Assembly (NCBI GenBank): GCA_947058615.1
Contig: CAMSHF010000005.1
Span: 57,521-121,520 of the forward strand
Source of the DNA: an uncultured Rickettsiella sp.
Lineage (GTDB): Bacteria > Pseudomonadota > Gammaproteobacteria > Diplorickettsiales > Diplorickettsiaceae
Length of the DNA: 64,000 bases
Direction: 5' to 3'
The notes below the pieces were generated by a model. That model was given only the letters and a program-made list of their open reading frames with translations, was not told the DNA's origin and ran no database searches. The position numbers were made by a program, and so were the translations under genes. Below are positions 8,980-18,316 of this stretch, piece after piece; positions within the stretch are counted from its first letter, which is position 1, and each line of letters starts with the position of its first letter.

Positions 8980-9912
8980 TTAATTGCATGAAATCAATTT
9001 CACTGAATTTGGTTGAGCCATAGCTGGATTCGCTTCTACTCGGCATTGCGAGATTTTACTTCTAGGAGGTTTAAAAAAATAAGTAGTATTTTTTTGAATA
9101 GGTTCGATAGTAGGAGTGTTTGAAGAATTTTTTGAATTGTCGTATAGGGTTAATGCAAAAAACCCAAAGCAATAAGCCCAAAATTTTTCTATATCCATAG
9201 GAATATCCGATTTTTTATTTTCTAGAAATTGGGCGTGTTTATTTAAAATTCTCCAAAATATTGAAAAGTTTTTTTTGACAAGCTCATCTAAGTTTTCTAA
9301 ATCAGTTCGATCTTTTATAAGTAAGTAACTGAATAATAGGCTGACTGTTTTTACAAAATTTTCCTGGGTGTTACAAAATTTTAATGCATTTTTAGATTTG
9401 ATAACCTTATTTTTTTTATCAATTTCACTAATTCCAAATTGGATAGCTGACCCTACGGTGGAGAAAGGTGACGGAAGTAATTCAAAAAAATGAGTTAATC
9501 CAGAAAAAAATCGAGCCAAACGACTTAACCCTAGAGCCAGATTTTTACCTTTGTCATGACTAATAATCTGTAAAGTATTAAATTTTGCACGAAACTGATT
9601 ATAACTAAGATTAAACAGGTCTTTTAAAACGGGATTAGTTTGAATAGATTGAATACAAAAATCGACTTTATTCGTTTCATAATGCAAATAAATTATATTT
9701 AAGAAAATGAAGCCAATATAATTTATCTTAAGAAAATCCTCATAAGGGATTAATTTATTATTTGTGATCACTTTAGATTTAGCATTATTTTCTTGACTAG
9801 GAAAATTATTATGTCGTTTATTTTTTTTTAAAAATTTTTTCCGTAATTTCTTTTTATTTTTTTTTATTTTTTGGATTTTTTTAAAACCAATCGGATCAAT
9901 TTTAGAAGACAT
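8980..9912 (-). CDS. Orphan 310-residue protein with a highly basic N-terminus
   Basis: I do not recognise this protein. It begins with about 25 residues dominated by lysine and arginine (KKNKKKLRKKFLKKNKR, residues 18-34), resembling a nuclear or nucleic-acid-binding signal. This is followed by a mainly alpha-helical, hydrophobic-patched region (FFSGLTHFFELLPSPFSTVGSAIQFG) and a polar Cys-containing tail. There is no signal peptide. It is very AT-rich and sits in the gap where ccmDE would be expected, convergent with ccmC. It could be a secreted effector of a host-associated bacterium, but no sequence motif proves secretion. Confidence 0.6.
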   Translation of the reverse strand: MSSKIDPIGFKKIQKIKKNKKKLRKKFLKKNKRHNNFPSQENNAKSKVITNNKLIPYEDFLKINYIGFIFLNIIYLHYETNKVDFCIQSIQTNPVLKDLFNLSYNQFRAKFNTLQIISHDKGKNLALGLSRLARFFSGLTHFFELLPSPFSTVGSAIQFGISEIDKKNKVIKSKNALKFCNTQENFVKTVSLLFSYLLIKDRTDLENLDELVKKNFSIFWRILNKHAQFLENKKSDIPMDIEKFWAYCFGFFALTLYDNSKNSSNTPTIEPIQKNTTYFFKPPRSKISQCRVEANPAMAQPNSVKLISCN

Positions 9913-10103
9913 GCTATTTCGCCTTATTATTTTTTCCGCATACTAACATTAAATTAATTTTTTTAAAATTTTTTTATCTGAAAGAATAAAATAGATAAAA
10001 CGGCTAATAATTCAGTTATTTTAAAAAGGATCTCGCGTTGCTGGTATAGGACATAATTCAATTTAAGAGTAAACTGGGTCTCTTTAAATTAATGTTTCTT
10101 ATT

Positions 10104-10937
10104 ATGAGATTGCTTAACTTTGAAGTGGGCGTAGATAAACCCTTGTTTCTAATAGCAGGTCCTTGTGTGGTCGAAAGCGAACAATTGGCTATGGATACCG
10201 CAGGGCAACTGAAAGAAATAACCGATAAATTGAAACTATCCTTTATTTATAAATCTTCCTTTGATAAAGCTAACCGCTCCTCAACTAAAAGTTTTCGCGG
10301 TTTGGGTTTAGAAGAAGGCTTGCGTATTTTAGCAAAAGTAAAAAAGGAGTTGGGCGTTGCTATCGTTACTGACGTCCATGAGGATACCCCTTTAAATGAG
10401 GTCGCTAAGGTGGCGGACGTCTTGCAAACACCGGCGTTCTTGTGTCGACAGACTAATTTTATTCAAAAAGTCGCCAAACAAGGTTTACCACTGAATATTA
10501 AAAAGGGCCAATTTCTTTCGCCATGGGATATGATCTATGTTGTCGAAAAAGCACAGCAAGTGAGTAAAAAATTGATTATGGTATGCGAACGAGGCGTGAC
10601 GTTTGGATATAACAATCTGGTTTCAGATATGCGTTCATTGGCTATTATGCGAGCAACACGATGTCCTGTCGTGTTTGATGCAACACATTCGGTGCAACTA
10701 CCTGGGGGTCAAGGAAGGGTCTCAGGAGGACAAAGAGAATTCATCCCCGTTTTAGCGCGTGCGGCGGTAGCCGTTGGAATTTCTGGATTGTTTATGGAGA
10801 CACACCCTAATCCAGAAAAAGCATTAAGTGATGGGCCTAATTCTTGGCCATTAGGAAAAATCACTGAACTGTTAATGACCTTACAAGAAATAGATAGGAC
10901 CGTAAAAAAAAACAGTTTAATAGAAACCACATTATAG
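10104..10937 (+). CDS. kdsA: 3-deoxy-8-phosphooctulonate (KDO-8-P) synthase
   Basis: KdsA condenses PEP with arabinose-5-phosphate to make the precursor of KDO in the LPS core. Family motifs include [36 protein letters not shown] and [14 protein letters not shown] chose the ATG at 10104 (MRLLNFEVG) because it aligns with the usual N-terminus. An in-frame ATG at 10092 would add four residues. Neither has a strong ribosome binding site. It is followed after 20 bases by eno. Confidence 0.95.
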   Translation: MRLLNFEVGVDKPLFLIAGPCVVESEQLAMDTAGQLKEITDKLKLSFIYKSSFDKANRSSTKSFRGLGLEEGLRILAKVKKELGVAIVTDVHEDTPLNEVAKVADVLQTPAFLCRQTNFIQKVAKQGLPLNIKKGQFLSPWDMIYVVEKAQQVSKKLIMVCERGVTFGYNNLVSDMRSLAIMRATRCPVVFDATHSVQLPGGQGRVSGGQREFIPVLARAAVAVGISGLFMETHPNPEKALSDGPNSWPLGKITELLMTLQEIDRTVKKNSLIETTL

Positions 10938-10957
10938 ATAGAAATAGGTAGAAGGGT

Positions 10958-12265
10958 ATGTCAAAAATTGCTGAAATTAATGCTTATGAGATTTTAGATT
11001 CACGCGGTAACCCAACGATTTCGGTTGAAGTTGTTTTAGATTCAGGTTTGAAAGCAGACGCTAGTGTTCCTTCTGGCGCATCAACAGGTTCTAAAGAGGC
11101 TTTAGAATTAAGAGATAGTGATAGACCTCAGCGTTACCAAGGTAAAGGTGTTTTATTAGCGATTGAAAATATTCTAGGGCCTATTCGAAAAAACTTAATT
11201 GGAAAAAAAGTAGGTGAACAGAGGAAGCTCGATGATTTAATGAAAGAAATCGACGGTACTGATAATAAAAGTAAATTAGGCGCCAATGCGATTTTAGGAG
11301 TTTCATTAAGTTTACTTAAAGCGGCTGCGATATCAAAAAGAAAAACACTCTATGCGTATATTGCAGAACTTATGCATCAACCGGATAAAAAATATCTCAT
11401 GCCAGTGCCACAGATGAATATTATTAACGGTGGCGTGCATGCGGATAATGAGTTAGCCATACAAGAATTTATGATCTTGCCAATAGGTGCATCTACCTTT
11501 AGTGAGGCTTTACGTTGGGGCGTGGAGATCTTTCATCATTTAAAAGCTTACTTAAAAAAACGAGGTTTTAATATTAACGTGGGTGATGAAGGAGGGTTTG
11601 CACCTAGTTTTCAATCTCATTCAGAAGCGATTGAGAGTATTCTAGTTGCAATTGAGCAAGCAGGATACAAAGCAGGCAGAGAGGTTTATTTAGGTTTAGA
11701 TGCCGCCAGTAATGAGTTTCATCATCGAGGAAAATATTGTTTAGAAAATAAAGAGTTAGATGCGGAACAATGGATTATTTATTTAGAGCATTTAGTGCAA
11801 CAATATCCTATTATTAGTATTGAAGATGGAATGGCAGAGTCAGATGAAGCGGGGTGGCTACAACTAAACCAACGGCTCGGAAAAAAAATCCAACTGGTTG
11901 GCGATGATTTATTTGTAACGAACCCTGTTTTATTCAAGCAGGGAATCGATAAAAAATTAGCTAATGCGATTCTTATTAAATTGAATCAAATTGGTACTGT
12001 AAGTGAGACCTTAGAAGTGATTGCGTTAGCTAAACAAGCTCATTTTTCTGCAATAATTTCACATCGATCCGGTGAAACAGAGGATACGACGATAGCCGAT
12101 TTAGCGGTTGGTACAGGTGTGGGTCAGATAAAAACAGGCTCTGTGTGTCGCACGGATCGGACGGCCAAATACAATCGGTTGCTAAGGATTGAAGCAGAGC
12201 TTTTAAGAACAGAACAGGTAAGCTATGCTGGAGTGCATGCTTTTTCACCATTTTTAAATGGCTAG
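10958..12265 (+). CDS. eno: Enolase
   Basis: Converts 2-phosphoglycerate to phosphoenolpyruvate. At 435 residues it is of standard length. Visible motifs are the substrate loop [16 protein letters not shown], the metal ligands in [25 protein letters not shown] and [10 protein letters not shown], and the catalytic region [18 protein letters not shown]. It sits between kdsA and ftsB and overlaps ftsB by 8 bases. Eno-ftsB is a conserved pair in gammaproteobacteria. Confidence 0.97.
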   Translation: MSKIAEINAYEILDSRGNPTISVEVVLDSGLKADASVPSGASTGSKEALELRDSDRPQRYQGKGVLLAIENILGPIRKNLIGKKVGEQRKLDDLMKEIDGTDNKSKLGANAILGVSLSLLKAAAISKRKTLYAYIAELMHQPDKKYLMPVPQMNIINGGVHADNELAIQEFMILPIGASTFSEALRWGVEIFHHLKAYLKKRGFNINVGDEGGFAPSFQSHSEAIESILVAIEQAGYKAGREVYLGLDAASNEFHHRGKYCLENKELDAEQWIIYLEHLVQQYPIISIEDGMAESDEAGWLQLNQRLGKKIQLVGDDLFVTNPVLFKQGIDKKLANAILIKLNQIGTVSETLEVIALAKQAHFSAIISHRSGETEDTTIADLAVGTGVGQIKTGSVCRTDRTAKYNRLLRIEAELLRTEQVSYAGVHAFSPFLNG

Positions 12266-12569
12266 ATTGATGAAGCCTTTAATAATTATTTTGACGGTAC
12301 TTTTTTTAAGTTTGCAATACAAATTATGGTTTGTACAAGATGGTGTATGGCGTGTGCATCAGCTTAAAAAACAGGTTGCTCAACAGTCAAAAGAAAATCG
12401 ACAACTGAGTCAACGCAATGCGGCTATGGTGGTTGAGATTAATGATCTTAAATCAGGTAAGCTTGCATTAGAAGCGCATGCACGTAATGATCTCAATATG
12501 ATAAAACCTCATGAGCTTTTTTATATATTAGTGGATAAATCTGAAAAGAAAAATAAAGCAAGTCACTAA
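12258..12569 (+). CDS. ftsB: Cell division protein FtsB
   Basis: A 103-residue bitopic protein: a short cytoplasmic N-terminus, one membrane helix ([18 protein letters not shown]) and a periplasmic coiled coil (residues about 30-70, [16 protein letters not shown]). The conserved C-terminal part ends [19 protein letters not shown]. FtsB joins FtsL and FtsQ in the divisome. It starts inside the end of eno. Its stop overlaps the end of the convergent repressor gene by 4 bases. Confidence 0.92.
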   Translation: MARLMKPLIIILTVLFLSLQYKLWFVQDGVWRVHQLKKQVAQQSKENRQLSQRNAAMVVEINDLKSGKLALEAHARNDLNMIKPHELFYILVDKSEKKNKASH

Positions 12570-13294
12570 AACTTAATCGGTTTCCAAATGCGTATAATCG
12601 GTGCTAAGGAGAGTACGTTAATGTTGCGCAAAGGCGGAAACTCTAAGGAAGCATCCGAGTTAATAACATAAAGATCAAAACTCTCCGTAGCATGACCAAT
12701 TTTGACACGCCTAATCATTAATTCCCTTCCTTTGAGCTCAACAATACAATCTGCACCATGAGCCAATTCCATGTTCTTTTCAGTTAGCTTTTTACCGGCT
12801 ACCAAATCGCCTGGACCATAAAGTGGTTTCATGCTTACATTATCAACGAGATAGATCAGATGTTCAGGATAATTTTTTTTAAAAAGGCCTAATTCCTCTT
12901 TTATTTCAATATCTTCCATTGGGTAATCAGATTTCTTTTCATTAATTGAAGTTCTGGATAATGATTCAAGATTTTTATAATTTAATTTAGATAGCTTACT
13001 TGAATCCGTTACCTTTGGTGGATCCCCATAGCCTGTTATTAACCAAATCACTGTGCATTCTATGCCTTCTTCACGCATTGCTTTACAGACTTTTTGTGCA
13101 CCGCGTTCAGTGATACTGCTGTAGCCTTGTTCCCAATAATTAATCGTGGTTAGACCTAGATTACAATGTAGAGCAAATTCTTTCATCGAAAGATGTGACA
13201 TTTTACGCAAAAATCGAAGCCGATTAGCCCGTTCTTGTATGTCTAACAATAAAGTAGAATTTTTTTCTTTTGTGGACTTTGAATTTTTTTTCAT
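12566..13294 (-). CDS. XRE-family repressor with S24 (LexA/CI-like) domain lacking the catalytic Lys
   Basis: The 242-residue protein has an N-terminal helix-turn-helix (about residues 25-75, MKEFALHCNLGLTTINYWEQG) and a C-terminal LexA/CI-type beta domain. The domain keeps the nucleophile-type serine (DNVSMKPLYGPGD, Ser154). The position normally holding the general-base lysine is arginine (ELMIRRVKIG, Arg195), and I see no Ala-Gly or Cys-Gly cleavage site before the serine. Self-cleavage in the SOS response is therefore unlikely, and the domain may serve for dimerisation or ligand sensing. A 22-bp palindrome lies just upstream, suggesting autoregulation. Confidence 0.85.
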   Translation of the reverse strand: MKKNSKSTKEKNSTLLLDIQERANRLRFLRKMSHLSMKEFALHCNLGLTTINYWEQGYSSITERGAQKVCKAMREEGIECTVIWLITGYGDPPKVTDSSKLSKLNYKNLESLSRTSINEKKSDYPMEDIEIKEELGLFKKNYPEHLIYLVDNVSMKPLYGPGDLVAGKKLTEKNMELAHGADCIVELKGRELMIRRVKIGHATESFDLYVINSDASLEFPPLRNINVLSLAPIIRIWKPIKF

Positions 13295-13312
13295 TATCTT
13301 CCTTTACTAAAT

Positions 13313-13341
13313 TTGACATATATTATCTGTTAAGATAATAT
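13313..13341 (+). promoter_or_regulatory. Near-consensus sigma-70 promoter directed away from the repressor
   Basis: TTGACA (13313-13318), a 17-base spacer and TAATAT (13336-13341) form a near-consensus promoter on the plus strand, pointing toward the gene-free stretch and the receiver-domain gene. The whole spacer and -10 are occupied by the palindrome at 13320-13341, so bound repressor would block RNA polymerase. Confidence 0.5.
13320..13341. promoter_or_regulatory. 22-bp perfect palindrome, candidate operator of the S24-like repressor
   Basis: ATATTATCT (13320-13328), spacer GTTA, then AGATAATAT (13333-13341): two 9-base arms with perfect dyad symmetry. It starts 26 bases upstream of the repressor ATG (13294). 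Size and symmetry are those of a dimeric XRE/CI-type operator. It is placed to control both the repressor gene and the outward promoter. Confidence 0.55.
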
Positions 13342-13971
13342 TTAATCGTGATAGATGACTAAATAGTGTGACTTGAAAATTTTTACTTAGGGTGTTTTGT
13401 TTATGTAATTTCTTCATTGGATTTAGGTTTGAAAATAAAATTAAAAAGTAACTCAAAATGATTAGATATTGCCGATCAAGCTAATTTATTTTGAAATTTA
13501 CTGTTAAGCTTATTTTGTTTGATGAATTTTATGGTCATTAATTAACCTTAAACGTACAGAGTTTTTTTAACGATGCTATGGTAAACAATATCTGATTTCT
13601 TTATTAAAACTAAGTGGTTTCTAGTCGTATTTGACTATAGAGTCATTATTTTAAGTACAACTTAAACCTACTAAAACCGGCTTTTAGAGCTTATTATAAC
13701 GAATATTCTTCATAGAGTGGATAGCGTAAACTGAATTTTTAAAAAAATATAAGATTAAAACATAATTTTGTAATCTTATAACTGATATTAAATCGTTTTA
13801 ACCGGATTTAATAATGGGTTAATACTTAGACAACTTAAAATTTTAGTAGAAAAAATTTCGGAGCATACAGGGTATGTAAGAATAAAAAACAGAGGTTTCT
13901 TGACTACAAAGAGGAAAATGATACTTCTAATGATAGCAAAAAAAACGCGTCATAATTTATGGAGAAGAACA
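13342..13971. other. About 630 bp without a recognisable gene, between repressor and receiver gene
   Basis: Very AT-rich sequence with no convincing ORF on either strand and no tRNA-like fold. It contains one clear 10-bp inverted repeat (13748-13757/13771-13780). It lies downstream of the outward promoter at 13313-13341, so it could be a long 5' leader, an sRNA region, or the remains of a decayed gene. I cannot decide from sequence alone. Confidence 0.4.
13748..13780. repeat. 10-bp inverted repeat (hairpin)
   Basis: TATAAGATTA at 13748-13757 and TAATCTTATA at 13771-13780 are perfect complements separated by 13 bases. There is no T-tract after it, so it does not look like a rho-independent terminator. 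It could be an operator or an RNA stem in the untranslated region. Confidence 0.4.
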
Positions 13972-14463
13972 ATGTCGATTCTAAGATTACGAATAAACTT
14001 GGTTGAAAAAATTAAAGATATCGGAAACAATTTATCTCCTATATTAAAAAAACCTTTAGAGGGGGGGGGGATAAAAAATGTCAATCAATCCTTAGCGCGT
14101 GTTTTATCGATAGAAGATAATCAAATTTGTCAGAAGATCAATCAAAACCATCTGCAGAACTTGGGTTGTTACGTAGATTGTGTCTATTCAGCACGGGCTG
14201 CTTTAGAGAAATTGGTTTTATCGTACAAAATGATATTTTTAAACCTCAATCTGCCAGATTGTAGCACCGAGGTATTAATTCATTTAATTCGCAGCGATGA
14301 AAAAAATGTTAATCAAACAGTTCCTATTATATTAACAAGTAGTTGGCTTACTAATGTTTTAAAAGGGCATTATTTAGCTTTAGGTGTCAATGAAGTGTAC
14401 ATAAAGCCTATAAAAGAAAAGGATTTTGAGGAGATATTAAAAAATTATAGTGTTATTAATTAA
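13972..14463 (+). CDS. Degenerate response-regulator receiver protein (pseudo-receiver)
   Basis: A 163-residue protein starting at an ATG with a good ribosome site (GGAGAAGAACA). The frame extends upstream to a TTG at 13900, but the best start is here. Residues about 42-160 form a CheY-like receiver: acidic pair Glu48-Asp49 (LSIEDN), Thr122 (ILTSSW) and Lys145 (VYIKPI) are kept. The phospho-acceptor position is Asn91 (IFLNLNLPD). It probably cannot be phosphorylated normally. No output domain follows. The best matches in style are receiver modules of hybrid kinases. A G10 tract interrupts the linker before the domain. Confidence 0.7.
   Translation: MSILRLRINLVEKIKDIGNNLSPILKKPLEGGGIKNVNQSLARVLSIEDNQICQKINQNHLQNLGCYVDCVYSARAALEKLVLSYKMIFLNLNLPDCSTEVLIHLIRSDEKNVNQTVPIILTSSWLTNVLKGHYLALGVNEVYIKPIKEKDFEEILKNYSVIN
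14061..14070 (+). repeat. G10 homopolymer inside the receiver gene
   Basis: Ten consecutive Gs in an AT-rich coding region (residues Glu30-Gly33). With nine Gs the next codons become GGA TAA, a stop at once. With eleven the frame closes about 20 codons later. Loss or gain of a multiple of three keeps the frame. This is the classic layout of a slippage-controlled (phase-variable) gene. An assembly error in the tract is the alternative. Confidence 0.75.
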
Positions 14464-14525
14464 AGTTTGAGCTTGATGGAAAAATTGATTAAGAATAGCA
14501 TAAAAGATCGAAAGACCTATTTTTT

Positions 14526-15248
14526 TTAATTAGGGCTTAATTTACCATCTTCCATGTATAAAATTCGATCCAATCGATTTGCTAAATCTTGATCATGCGT
14601 GACAATCACTAAACTAGTATTAAATTCTTCATTCAATTCCAATAAAGTTTGATAGACTTGTTCTGCTGTATGACTATCAAGATTACCGGTTGGTTCATCT
14701 GCGAGGATACAAAGTGGATTATTGACCAGCGCTCTTACAATAGCAGTGCGTTGACGTTCTCCACCAGATAACTCACCGAGCTTATGGTGTTGTCGGCGTA
14801 AAAGACCTACTTTTTTTAATAAGCTCAGTGCTTTTTGTTTGGCACAGAAAGGATTTACACCAGCGAGCAGTAAGGGAATGCATGTGTTTTCTAATACAGT
14901 AAATTCTGGTAATAGATGGTGAAATTGGTATATAAAGCCTAGATAACGATTACGTAAATGACTACGATGATTTTCGGTCAACTGGGCTAGATTTTGCCCA
15001 GCTAGAAAAACTTCCCCCTTACTTGGTTGATCCAATCCGCCTAATAAATGCAGTAATGTGCTTTTACCCGCCCCTGAAGGGCCTACAATAGCGATACGCT
15101 CGCGGGTTTGTACAGAAAAGTTAATGGGTTTAAGAACCTCAACATAGAGTGAACCATCGTGGAAGGTTTTGGTTAACTGAATACAGCTTAACACAGGTCT
15201 ACTTTGTTTAACTTGGGTGGCTGAATTACGGAGGGGAGATCTATTCAT
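14526..15248 (-). CDS. lolD: Lipoprotein-releasing ABC transporter ATPase LolD
   Basis: The ATPase of LolCDE, which extracts outer-membrane lipoproteins from the inner membrane for LolA. The 240-residue protein has Walker [10 protein letters not shown], the LolD/MacB-type signature LSGGERQR and Walker [13 protein letters not shown]. The first 8 bases overlap the end of lolC. The N-terminal 20 residues before the ABC core are polar and slightly longer than usual. Confidence 0.94.
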   Translation of the reverse strand: MNRSPLRNSATQVKQSRPVLSCIQLTKTFHDGSLYVEVLKPINFSVQTRERIAIVGPSGAGKSTLLHLLGGLDQPSKGEVFLAGQNLAQLTENHRSHLRNRYLGFIYQFHHLLPEFTVLENTCIPLLLAGVNPFCAKQKALSLLKKVGLLRRQHHKLGELSGGERQRTAIVRALVNNPLCILADEPTGNLDSHTAEQVYQTLLELNEEFNTSLVIVTHDQDLANRLDRILYMEDGKLSPN

Positions 15249-16494
15249 AACGCAAAGCCTCTGCAGGTAATGTACGTGCGGCTTTTAATGCGGGATAGAT
15301 AGTCGCTAATAAACTCATCCCTAAAGCTGCTAAACAAATATGGATAATATCAGTTAATTCAATTTTAGAAGGTAACTTGTCCACAAAGAAATAAACATTT
15401 GAAGCAAAAATTTGCACATGAAACACATGTTCGATAACATTTAAAATGTTACTGACTTGAGAAGCTAAAGCAATTCCACCGATTAAACCTAAAATTGTCC
15501 CGCTGAATCCTATCACACAACCTTGAACCATAAAAATACTTAATATGGTACTTGGAGTAGCGCCCAATGTACGCAAAATTGCAATATCTGATTGTTTATC
15601 TGTGACGACCATCATTAACGATGAAACTAAGTTAAATGCAGAGATAGCAATTAATAAGAGAAGAATAAAAAACATCATTCTTTTCTCTAAAGAAATAGCA
15701 TAGATTAAACTGCCAAACGTACTCGTCCAATCGGTGACAGTATAAGAAGGAGATAATACTTTATTAAGTGCACTTGAAACACAAGGTGCCGCATATAAGT
15801 CATTGAGTTTGAGACGTAAACCTGTGACGCCTTGGCCTAATTGGAAAAGTGTTTGTGCATCTTTTAGTGCAATGTAAGCCATACTACTTTCAAACCCAAA
15901 ACTTCGTCCAACACGAAAGACTCCACTTACAGTAAAAGTTTTAAAACGGGGAATAATACCTACAGGTGTTAAAGCAACATGGGGTGTGATAATGTTGACT
16001 TTGTCACCAATTTCGATACCCAAACTTAAGGCTAATTCTTCGCCTAAAACAATATTATAGTGACCAGGATCTAAACTGAAATGACCTTCTACGATTTTGT
16101 GCGGTATTTCAGAAACATTTTTTTCTAATTCGGGAAGTACACCCGTGATCATAATTGGGTGGGGCTGTCCTTGATCGATCAACATCCCCTGTCCAGAGAC
16201 ATAAGGTGCACTGGCAATAACATGGGCTTGGTGAGACACTTTTTGTTTTAACGTAATTGTTTGAGTGAGGGGCTGTCCATTGGTAGCGGTAATAGCAACC
16301 TGAGTTGCCATGTTAAAGATTCGGTCACGAATTGCATTATCAAAGCCATTCATTACCGACAAAACCGTAATCAATACCGTTACACCGAGTGCAATACCGA
16401 TCATTGATGTCAAAGAAATAAATGAAATGAAATGGTTACGTTTTTTTGCGCGCGTATAGCGCAAGCCGATGAATAATGCGATAGGACGAAACAC
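15241..16494 (-). CDS. lolC: Lipoprotein-releasing transporter permease LolC/E
   Basis: A 417-residue MacB/FtsX-type permease: an N-terminal helix ([20 protein letters not shown]), a large periplasmic domain, and three C-terminal helices with the signature [18 protein letters not shown]. The C-terminus ALRYE is typical. Only one permease gene is present, suggesting a LolF-type single permease, as in many non-enteric gammaproteobacteria. The start is GTG. It lies downstream of fabI by about 120 bases on the same strand. Confidence 0.92.
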   Translation of the reverse strand: MFRPIALFIGLRYTRAKKRNHFISFISLTSMIGIALGVTVLITVLSVMNGFDNAIRDRIFNMATQVAITATNGQPLTQTITLKQKVSHQAHVIASAPYVSGQGMLIDQGQPHPIMITGVLPELEKNVSEIPHKIVEGHFSLDPGHYNIVLGEELALSLGIEIGDKVNIITPHVALTPVGIIPRFKTFTVSGVFRVGRSFGFESSMAYIALKDAQTLFQLGQGVTGLRLKLNDLYAAPCVSSALNKVLSPSYTVTDWTSTFGSLIYAISLEKRMMFFILLLLIAISAFNLVSSLMMVVTDKQSDIAILRTLGATPSTILSIFMVQGCVIGFSGTILGLIGGIALASQVSNILNVIEHVFHVQIFASNVYFFVDKLPSKIELTDIIHICLAALGMSLLATIYPALKAARTLPAEALRYE

Positions 16495-16617
16495 ATGAAA
16501 ACCCGGTTAATATTGTTAACGTACTATACCATTCACTATAAAGAATACGAATTTTTATGCCTCAAAATAGAGTGGATTAAAGCTAAATCCTTTGTCCGAG
16601 CAAAAAACGCTAATTTT

Positions 16618-17424
16618 TTAAACTGCCTCGGCATTTTCACCCATGGTTATAATGGCATGAAACCCCCCATCGACATGAACTATTTCGCCAGTAATACCGG
16701 AGGCCATGTCAGAGCACAGAAAAGCCGCGGTATTTCCAACTTGTTCTAGGGTAGTGTTTTGGCGTAAGGGTGTTACGGCAGCATTATAGGCCAGAATTTT
16801 TCGGAAGCCTGAAATCCCCGAGGCGGCCAGTGTACGAATGGGCCCAGCCGATATGGCATTAACACGAATATGTTTTGGACCTAAACTATTTGCGAGATAT
16901 CGGACATTGGCTTCTAAACTCGCTTTCGCTAAACCCATTATATTATAGTTTTGCAACGCTTTTTCCGAGCCAAGATAACTAAGTGTTAAAATAGCTCCGC
17001 CTTTAGGTTGATCTTTCATCATAGGAAAAGCTGCTTTTGCTAATGCGGCTAAACTATAGCTGCTGATATCATGCGCAATTTTAAATCCTTCGCGGTTAAT
17101 ATTTTCGAGAAAGTCTCCTTGTAATTGGTCCGCAGGCGCATAAGCAACAGAGTGAATCAATATATCCAATCCATCCCAATGGGCATTGAGCTGTTTGAAA
17201 AGCTCATTAATCTCTTCATCACGACTGACATCGCAAGGAATGACAATATTCGAATTAAAATTCTTGCTCGCCATTTTAGTGACGCGCTCTTTTAGTTTTT
17301 CACCTTGATAGGCGAAGGCCAATTGAGCGCCTTCGCGATGCATGGCTTCAGCAATTCCATAAGCTATCGATCGATCACTCGCTAAACCAACAATTAACGC
17401 ACGTTTGTTATCTAACAGACCCAT
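16618..17424 (-). CDS. fabI: Enoyl-[acyl-carrier-protein] reductase (NADH)
   Basis: FabI performs the last reduction in each round of type II fatty-acid elongation. It is an SDR protein of 268 residues from the ATG at 17424 ([13 protein letters not shown]), chosen because AGAGGAAAACC precedes it. An upstream frame would overlap udk further. Motifs: nucleotide-binding [13 protein letters not shown], the Y-x6-Y-x6-K arrangement in [19 protein letters not shown], and [16 protein letters not shown]. It overlaps the end of udk by 17 bases. Confidence 0.95.
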   Translation of the reverse strand: MGLLDNKRALIVGLASDRSIAYGIAEAMHREGAQLAFAYQGEKLKERVTKMASKNFNSNIVIPCDVSRDEEINELFKQLNAHWDGLDILIHSVAYAPADQLQGDFLENINREGFKIAHDISSYSLAALAKAAFPMMKDQPKGGAILTLSYLGSEKALQNYNIMGLAKASLEANVRYLANSLGPKHIRVNAISAGPIRTLAASGISGFRKILAYNAAVTPLRQNTTLEQVGNTAAFLCSDMASGITGEIVHVDGGFHAIITMGENAEAV

Positions 17425-18073
17425 GGTTTTCCTCTTTACTTTTGTTGCCAAAATTATTTAATAATTCGCGAATTTTTGCTTTGATGAGTTCAATTGCAAT
17501 TCGATTTTCGCCTCCGCGTGGTACAATGATATCTGCATAATGTTTAGAAGGCTCGATAAATTGGGAATACATGGGGCGGACAGTTTGTTGGTATTGTGTT
17601 AACACGGCTTCGATTTTTCTGCCTCGTTCAATGACATCCCGTTGGATACGGCGGCTTAAACAAACATCTAATGGTGTATCCATATAAATTCGAATATCCA
17701 TTAATTCTCTTAAGTGAATTTCAGCAAAAAGTAAAATCCCTTCTAAAACAATAATCGAATGAGGACCCAAGCTTCGCGTCTGCTCTTCGCGAATATGTAA
17801 TGTGTGATTATAAATGGGGATCTCTACCGATTTTCCTTCTTGTAATTGTTTAAGGTGATGGATGAGTAGATAGTGATCAAAGGCATCTGGATGGTCATAA
17901 TTATTTTCTAAACGCCTTTCAAAGGCGATGGTACTGTTGTCTTTATAATAAGAGTCTTCAGAAATGACCGCGACTTGCTCGGAGCCCAGCTCTTTGACAA
18001 TGGTATTGGCCAATAGACTTTTGCCTGAAGCAGAAGCTCCAGCGATACCGATGATGATACAGCGCTGAGTCAT
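17408..18073 (-). CDS. udk: Uridine kinase
   Basis: Phosphorylates uridine and cytidine in pyrimidine salvage. The 221-residue protein carries a P-loop [11 protein letters not shown] (near residue 9), the substrate segment [16 protein letters not shown], and the lid [12 protein letters not shown]. Length and motif order are standard. It is the first gene of a minus-strand run with fabI, lolC and lolD. Confidence 0.94.
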   Translation of the reverse strand: MTQRCIIIGIAGASASGKSLLANTIVKELGSEQVAVISEDSYYKDNSTIAFERRLENNYDHPDAFDHYLLIHHLKQLQEGKSVEIPIYNHTLHIREEQTRSLGPHSIIVLEGILLFAEIHLRELMDIRIYMDTPLDVCLSRRIQRDVIERGRKIEAVLTQYQQTVRPMYSQFIEPSKHYADIIVPRGGENRIAIELIKAKIRELLNNFGNKSKEENHGSVR

Positions 18074-18316
18074 ACAAGCCTTGAGTTGAAATAAATGCCT
18101 GTAAGTTAACAGGTTTTTAAAAAAAGGTAAATCAGTTAAGCGAGAATTTTTATATAACTTATTTTAAGTGTTCGCCCACGGTGACGCAAAAATGATAAAG
18201 AATGAGATTGTTATTTTTAGCTTTATTCTCTAAAATGTTTTTTTACTAAAAAATCTCCAGCATTCGGAACAGAATTTCTAAAAAATTTAGAAAAATTAAT
18301 ACATGGGAAGTTTTCT

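Noticed and set aside
13318..13341. LexA SOS box upstream of the S24-like repressor
   Set aside because: The palindrome lacks the CTG...CAG core of a gammaproteobacterial LexA box, so it is treated as the repressor's own operator.
14504..14528. Weak stem followed by a T-run after the receiver gene
   Set aside because: The stem has only about five pairs with a mismatch, which is too weak to call a terminator.
18230..18316. Open frame upstream of and in phase with ccmF, possibly a ccmE remnant
   Set aside because: It has no ATG or GTG start, does not resemble the CcmE C-terminus, and only about 30 codons are open.
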